Source of the DNA: Actinomadura sp. 7K507 | GTDB taxonomy: Bacteria > Actinomycetota > Actinomycetes > Streptosporangiales > Streptosporangiaceae | Direction of reading: 5' to 3' | Assembly (NCBI RefSeq): GCF_004348425.1 | Contig: NZ_SMKK01000049.1 | Coordinates: forward strand, 1-44,924 | Length of the DNA stretch: 44,924 bases | Shown: in pieces, positions 40,651 to 44,924 of the stretch | Numbering within the stretch: position 1 is the stretch's first letter | How the letters are laid out: each line of letters starts with the position of its first letter | Notes under the pieces: model-generated | Told to the model about the DNA's origin: nothing | What the model saw: the letters and a program-made list of their open reading frames with translations, nothing else | Databases searched by the model: none | Position numbers and translations under genes: made by a program

Positions 40651-41501
40651 CCGCGTCTCCCGTGCATGTGAACGACGCGCCGCTGCTCAGGCTGAGCGGC
40701 GTCGGCAAGAACTACGGCAACGTCATCGCGCTGCGGGACGTGAGCCTGGAGGCGTCCGCCGGCGAGGTGACGTGCGTCCTGGGCGACAACGGGGCGGGCA
40801 AGTCCACCCTCATCAAGGTCGTCGCGGGGCTGCACCGCCACGACACGGGCGCCTACGAGGTGCAGGGCGAGAAGGTCGCGTTCGCCTCGCCCCGCGACGC
40901 GCTCGACCGCGGCATCGCGACGGTCTACCAGGACCTCGCGGTCGTCCCGCTGATGCCGGTCTGGCGCAACTTCTTCCTCGGCTCGGAGAAGCGCAAGGGC
41001 CTCGGCCGCCTGGACGTCGAGTTCATGCGGTCCACCACCCACGGCGAGATGGCCGCGATGGGCATCGACCTCCGCGATGTCAACCAGCCCATCGGCACCC
41101 TCTCCGGCGGCGAGCGGCAGTGCGTGGCGATCGCCCGCGCCGTCTACTTCGGCGCCAAGGCCCTCGTCCTGGACGAGCCCACGGCCGCCCTGGGCGTCAA
41201 GCAGGCCGGGGTGGTGCTGCGTTACATCGTCCAGGCGCGGGAACGGGGCCTCGCGGTCATCTTCATCACCCACAACCCGCACCACGCCTACCCGGTCGGC
41301 GACCGCTTCCTGATCCTCAACCGCGGCCAGAGCATCGCCTACCACACCAAGGAGGAGATCACCCGCGACGAACTGACCGCCCTCATGGCCGGCGGCCGCG
41401 AACTGGAAGAACTGGGCCACGAACTGGACGCGGCAGGCTCCCCGGCCACCGCCAGGCAACTGGCAGAGGAGGCGAGAACCCTGGACCCCACCGGCGACTG
41501 A
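40647..41501 (+). CDS. Sugar/cyclitol ABC transporter ATPase, single domain
   Basis: A 284-residue ATPase: Walker [29 protein letters not shown] at the Q-loop, signature [15 protein letters not shown], Walker [13 protein letters not shown] and [12 protein letters not shown] with the switch His. It has one ABC domain only, unlike the double-domain RbsA/MglA/IatA; it resembles FrcA-type single-domain subunits and should dimerise. Last gene of the inositol operon. It converges with the kinase gene, leaving 11 nt and no clear terminator hairpin. Confidence 0.92.
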   Translation: MTASPVHVNDAPLLRLSGVGKNYGNVIALRDVSLEASAGEVTCVLGDNGAGKSTLIKVVAGLHRHDTGAYEVQGEKVAFASPRDALDRGIATVYQDLAVVPLMPVWRNFFLGSEKRKGLGRLDVEFMRSTTHGEMAAMGIDLRDVNQPIGTLSGGERQCVAIARAVYFGAKALVLDEPTAALGVKQAGVVLRYIVQARERGLAVIFITHNPHHAYPVGDRFLILNRGQSIAYHTKEEITRDELTALMAGGRELEELGHELDAAGSPATARQLAEEARTLDPTGD

Positions 41502-41512
41502 GCCGGATGCGG

Positions 41513-43186
41513 TCAAGCCCATTCGGCGTCGGTCAGGCGGCGTTCCAGGCCGGGGGTGTCCCAGAGGTCGACGACCAGCATCTTCGACTGTGGGAGGTAC
41601 CACAGGCGCTCGGTGTAGGCGAACTGCGTCCTGCGGGTGGGGCCGTAGCCGATCGGGTCGTCGGTGGTGGCGTCACGGGTGTAGCAGGGGACGCGCCACT
41701 GGTTGTACTCCGCCTTCTTCGAGCCGATGTCGGCGAACCGTTGCGCCGTCCGCGTGGCGCCGTGCTCGACGCCGACCGCCCGCAGGTTCTCGTGCCGGGG
41801 GCAGCTCATGCCCTCGTCCTGGCCGAACAGCACCCCGTAGCTGTCGCTGGTCTTGTACGGGCTGGCGATGTACGCGCCGGGCGCGTCGAAGAAGCTGGGA
41901 CCCAGCACGAAGAACCCCCGGCACATGTAGGCGCTGGGAGCGATGCCGCCCTGCTCCACGATCTCGTCGCAGTTGTTCGCGGTTGCCACGTAGTAGCTGT
42001 CGGGCGGGGTCGATTCGCCGGGGGAGGTGTCCCGGTTCTGCATCGGGTGCGTCTTCCAGGCGGCCGGGGCGCGGATCGTGATCTTGCCGATCCGCATCGG
42101 CTCCCCGGACGGGGTCGGGGTGGTGCTCACCACGGCCGGGTGTTCCTCCGCGGACGTGGACGCCTGGTAGACGCCGACGCCTCCGGCCGTCGCGCCGACG
42201 ACGGCGGTGCCCGCGATGGCGGCGGCCGTCTTGGTGCCGACCGCGCTGAGCAGGCCCGTCGATCCGGCGGCCGTCCCGGCTCCCGCCCCGGCCCCCGCGG
42301 CCGCCGTGCCGGCCGGGAGGAGACCGGCGGCGATGGGGAACAGCGCGGAGAGCGCGACGGCGCTCCCGGCGAGCGTGCGCAGGCCCTTGGACTCCCAGCC
42401 GGTCCCGTAGGCCGTCCGCGCCAGTTCGTCCAGTTCCCCGACGAACTCCGCCGCGCCGGGCGGGCGCTCCGCCGGGTCCTTGGCCATGCCGGCGGCGATG
42501 AGCGGGCGCAGCGGCCCGGGGACCTCGTCGGCCGGGACGTCCCCGGACAGGTGGCCCGCCATGACCGACGCGCGGTCGCCGCCCCCGTACGCGCGGCCGC
42601 CCGTCAGGCACTCGAAGAACACGCAGGTGGCGGCGTAGACGTCGGTGGCGGGCGTGGCGGGCTCGCCGCGCCACTGCTCGGGCGCCATGTAGAGCGGCGT
42701 GCCCGCGCCCGACGCGGCGCCCTCGGCCGTGGCGACGCCGAAGTCGATGAGCTTGCTGCGCCCGTCGGCGGGGACGATCACGTTGGCGGGCTTGTAGTCC
42801 CGGTGCACGACGCCGGCGGCGTGGGCGGCGGCGAGGCCGAGCAGCGAGCCCTTCAGGACGGTGAGCGCGGCCTCGGGCTCCAGGGTTCCGTACCGGCCGA
42901 TGATCTCCTTGAACGAGACGCCGTCCACCGCCTCCATCACGATGGCGAGCTCCCCGTCGTGCTCGACGAGCCGGTACAGCCGCGCGACATGCGGGTTGTC
43001 GACCCGTCCGAGCATCACGGCCTCGTGCCGGAACCGTTCCCGCGCGTCCGGGTCGGCCCCGGCCGGCAGGTACTTGATCGCGACGGGGAAACCGCGTTCG
43101 GCGTGCCGCGCGAGGACGACCCGTCCCTGCGCCCCGCGCCCCAGTTCCCGGATCTCCTCGAAATCCGACACGCGCCACCGCGTCAC
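41513..43186 (-). CDS. Receptor-type Ser/Thr protein kinase
   Basis: A 557-residue Hanks-type kinase. The glycine loop is GRGAQGRV (16-23), ATP Lys38, HRDYKPANV (from 128), DFG (148-150) and APE (168-170), so the kinase is predicted active. HRDY in place of HRDL is a mild variation. After about residue 265 come a hydrophobic stretch and a Gly/Ala-rich segment containing the likely TM (about 325-345). The C-terminal ~200 residues should be extracytoplasmic. They lack PASTA repeats but carry four Cys (NNCDE, YMCRG, MSCPR, VPCYT) that could form two disulfides. The ligand domain is unrecognised. GTG at 43186 follows GAGGAG at 6 nt. Confidence 0.9.
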   Translation of the reverse strand: MTRWRVSDFEEIRELGRGAQGRVVLARHAERGFPVAIKYLPAGADPDARERFRHEAVMLGRVDNPHVARLYRLVEHDGELAIVMEAVDGVSFKEIIGRYGTLEPEAALTVLKGSLLGLAAAHAAGVVHRDYKPANVIVPADGRSKLIDFGVATAEGAASGAGTPLYMAPEQWRGEPATPATDVYAATCVFFECLTGGRAYGGGDRASVMAGHLSGDVPADEVPGPLRPLIAAGMAKDPAERPPGAAEFVGELDELARTAYGTGWESKGLRTLAGSAVALSALFPIAAGLLPAGTAAAGAGAGAGTAAGSTGLLSAVGTKTAAAIAGTAVVGATAGGVGVYQASTSAEEHPAVVSTTPTPSGEPMRIGKITIRAPAAWKTHPMQNRDTSPGESTPPDSYYVATANNCDEIVEQGGIAPSAYMCRGFFVLGPSFFDAPGAYIASPYKTSDSYGVLFGQDEGMSCPRHENLRAVGVEHGATRTAQRFADIGSKKAEYNQWRVPCYTRDATTDDPIGYGPTRRTQFAYTERLWYLPQSKMLVVDLWDTPGLERRLTDAEWA

Positions 43187-43295
43187 AGGCCGCTCCTCGG
43201 ATTCGTACCGGCGTTCCCACGATTCTGACGCGGCGGGAGGCGGAAAGGTTGATCGTTCCGGCGACGGATCTTCCCGGTGTCGGCGTCGCCGACGG

Positions 43296-44441
43296 TCATG
43301 CGGGTGCGAGCCAGGTCCGGCAGAGCCACCAGGCGTTGACGGCGCCGAACGTGTCGGACGGGTCGATCCCGGTGGCCTCGGTGAAGCGCTGGACCCGGTT
43401 CCGCACCGTGTTGGGGTGCACGAACAGGCGTCCGGCCGCCGAGGTCACGTCGCGCCCCGCCTCCAGCCAGGCGCACACCGCCCGCGCGACCGGCTCGCCG
43501 CTCGCGCCGAGGCCGGTCCAGGCCGCCCGGTGCCGTTCGAGCAGGACGGAGGCCAGGTCGGTGCGGTCGGTGATCGCGGCGAGGACGGCGACGTCCGCGG
43601 CGTGCACCGGCCCCGTCCGGCCGGTCGCCTCCGCGGCGGCGAGCGCGGACACGGCGAGCCGGCGCGCGGCCGCCAGGTTCTCCGGCTCCGCCGGTCCCGC
43701 GATCCCGACCGCGTATGCGGCGCCGTCGGCCGCGGGCGCCCGCACGGCCACGGCGACCAGCAACCCGTCCAGCAGTGCCGACACCCCTGGACCGCGCGAG
43801 CCCGGCACGTCGCGTGTGGTGGCGGTGAGGCGGCGCGGGGGTTCGTGGGCGCCGGCGGGGCGGGTGGTCAGGACCCAGAGCGGGGTGTTGGGCGGGAGGC
43901 CCGCTTCGGCGGCGGCCAGGGCGGCGGCCGACCCGCCGTCCAGGAGGCGGCGCAGGATCGCGGCGTCGCGCTCGTCCGGGCCCGCCCGTCCGCCCGCCTG
44001 CGCCTCGCGGTGCGCCTTGATCAGCCGGGACCGGACGGCTTCGGCCCAGTCGTCGTACAGTTCCCGCGCGTCGAGGAGAAGGCCGGCCCGGATGCCCTCG
44101 CGGGCCGCCACCTCCCGTGCCCGGGACCAGATGGCGCGTTCGGCGACGTGGATGGCGCTGAGGACGGCCTCGATGGGCACGCCCTGCCTGGCGCGGGTGA
44201 CGCCGAGCTCGGCCACGAACGACAGTTCCGCCTCGGTCGGCCCGCGCCGGGACGCGATCGCGCGGGTCGCGGCGGCGAGCAGCACGCGGGTGTGGCCGGC
44301 GATGTCGGCGGGCGGCAGCACCGACACCTCCCGTACCAGCGAGGACACCCCGGCGACCACGGACGCCAGCAGGTCCTCGTCGCCGTTGACGCGCTCGATG
44401 AGGTCGATGACCGGCGTCCAGTCGGTGTCATCCTCGTTCAT
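43296..44441 (-). CDS. PucR-family transcriptional regulator
   Basis: A 381-residue regulator. The C-terminus has the PucR/CdaR helix-turn-helix: DVTSAAGRLFVHPNTVRNRVQRFTEATG and then AVNAWWLCRTWL. The N-terminal ~170 residues are helical (RsbT co-antagonist-like in many such proteins: VPIEAVLSAIHVAERAIWSRA). The ATG at 44441 is 7 nt after a CACAAT -10-like box and has no Shine-Dalgarno; an in-frame start at 44465 is also possible. It is divergent from the flavin monooxygenase at 44565 and probably controls it; the inducer is unknown. Confidence 0.88.
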   Translation of the reverse strand: MNEDDTDWTPVIDLIERVNGDEDLLASVVAGVSSLVREVSVLPPADIAGHTRVLLAAATRAIASRRGPTEAELSFVAELGVTRARQGVPIEAVLSAIHVAERAIWSRAREVAAREGIRAGLLLDARELYDDWAEAVRSRLIKAHREAQAGGRAGPDERDAAILRRLLDGGSAAALAAAEAGLPPNTPLWVLTTRPAGAHEPPRRLTATTRDVPGSRGPGVSALLDGLLVAVAVRAPAADGAAYAVGIAGPAEPENLAAARRLAVSALAAAEATGRTGPVHAADVAVLAAITDRTDLASVLLERHRAAWTGLGASGEPVARAVCAWLEAGRDVTSAAGRLFVHPNTVRNRVQRFTEATGIDPSDTFGAVNAWWLCRTWLAPA

Positions 44442-44449
44442 GACGACGA

Positions 44450-44465
44450 TTGTGTTGCACCACAA
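44450..44465. promoter_or_regulatory. Inverted repeat at the PucR promoter
   Basis: TTGTG-N6-CACAA overlaps the minus-strand -10-like CACAAT of the PucR gene. CACAAT occurs again at 44535-44540 before the divergent monooxygenase. Possible PucR binding sites. Confidence 0.45.
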
Positions 44466-44564
44466 GTTCGGTCGCCAAATGCGTGGTCGCGTCCATGTCC
44501 CTCACGGGCGCTCCTGCCTAAAGTTGGACCTCACCACAATCAATGTTCACCTGCGGAGTGCTGA

Positions 44565-44924
44565 ATGACCTGTCGTGTCGCCGTGATCGGTGCGGGGGCG
44601 GCCGGTCTCGCCACCGGCAAGGCGCTGCGCGACGCGGGTCTCGAGGCCGTGGTCTACGAGAAGGGCGACCGTCCCGGCGGGCTCTGGGCGCGCGGCAACG
44701 GCAGCGGCCTGTCGCCCGCCTACGCGTCCCTGCACCTCAACACCAGCAAGGGGCGCACGGAGTTCGCGGACTTCCCGATGCCGGGGCGGTGGCCGGACTA
44801 CCCGTCCGCCGACATGGTCGCGGGATATCTCGCCGACTACGCCGAGCGGTTCGGAGTCACCCCGCACATCCGGTTCCACACCGAGGTCGCGTCCGTGGAG
44901 CGGGACGGGGCGGGAGGGCCGTGG
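44565..44924 (+). CDS. Flavin-containing monooxygenase, N-terminal fragment (runs off window)
   Basis: The first 120 codons of a flavoprotein. It starts CRVAVIGAGAAGLATGKALR, the FAD GxGxxG motif, then VYEKGDRPGGLWARGNG, where ERxGGxW-type sequence is typical of FMO and Baeyer-Villiger enzymes. LHLNTSKGRTEFADFPMP (residues ~56-73) is the characteristic FMO stretch that follows. The ATG at 44565 follows GCGGAG at 7 nt. Likely an NADPH- and O2-dependent N/S-oxygenase or Baeyer-Villiger oxygenase; the end and the FMO fingerprint are outside the window. Divergent from the PucR gene. Confidence 0.88.
   Translation, partial: MTCRVAVIGAGAAGLATGKALRDAGLEAVVYEKGDRPGGLWARGNGSGLSPAYASLHLNTSKGRTEFADFPMPGRWPDYPSADMVAGYLADYAERFGVTPHIRFHTEVASVERDGAGGPW

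Noticed and set aside
40772..43228. An 818-codon plus-strand frame running through the ABC ATPase and kinase genes
   Set aside because: Out of frame with the ATPase and antisense to the kinase; low-complexity translation.

Overview
The window is very GC-rich, densely coding chromosomal DNA from an actinomycete. A conservon (cvnABCD-like), a HspR-type HAIR operator in front of lon, an F420-type (DDN-like) reductase domain, a LytR-CpsA-Psr protein and many GTG starts all point to Actinomycetota. My best guess is a Streptosporangiales/Thermomonosporaceae (Actinomadura-like) genome, but that placement rests on general resemblance only. I see no rRNA, tRNA, CRISPR array, insertion sequence or phage gene.

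Layout. 1-590: 3' end of a family A DNA polymerase. 572-3381: a TetR regulator divergent from an MFS exporter/SGNH-hydrolase operon, with two copies of one operator core between them. 3547-8392 (minus strand): a five-gene operon for a nitrate/sulfonate/taurine-type ABC importer (binding protein, two permeases, ATPase) ending in a PhzS-like FAD monooxygenase. 8717-13706: a conservon (sensor-kinase-like ATPase, roadblock protein, DUF742 protein, small GTPase). 13812-18235: an SGNH hydrolase and a 1208-residue protein with three AAA modules. 18226-20262 (minus): an ABC exporter, divergent from an LCP protein (20419-21588). 21627-23080: a small hypothetical protein, two tandem paralogous genes for ~51-residue membrane peptides, and a glutathione peroxidase. 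23247-27318: SDR, TetR, Ogt, two small membrane proteins and a MarR-GNAT fusion. 27319-28193: about 875 bases without a convincing gene but packed with perfect hairpins. 28251-30647: Lon protease. 30738-32851: a VanZ-like protein and an epimerase/F420-reductase fusion. 33031-41501: a tightly coupled myo-inositol catabolism and uptake operon (iolG, iolE-like, iolC, iolB, iolD, then an ABC transporter). 41513-44924: a receptor Ser/Thr kinase, a PucR-type regulator and the start of a divergent flavin monooxygenase.

How the genes work together. The inositol operon imports a cyclitol and runs the dehydrogenase, dehydratase, ring-opening hydrolase, isomerase and kinase steps. A LacI-type operator lies between its -35 and -10, and a perfect copy lies inside iolG. 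The minus-strand ABC operon imports a small, probably aromatic or heteroaromatic compound and hydroxylates it. The conservon is a membrane-associated signalling complex. Lon expression is probably tied to the heat-shock repressor HspR.

Most unusual items: the two-gene family of ~51-residue peptides, the hairpin cluster upstream of lon, the epimerase-DDN fusion with an embedded Shine-Dalgarno and start, the three-module AAA protein with one dead module, and a recurrent TANNNT-like -10 box 6-7 nt before start codons that suggests many leaderless mRNAs.
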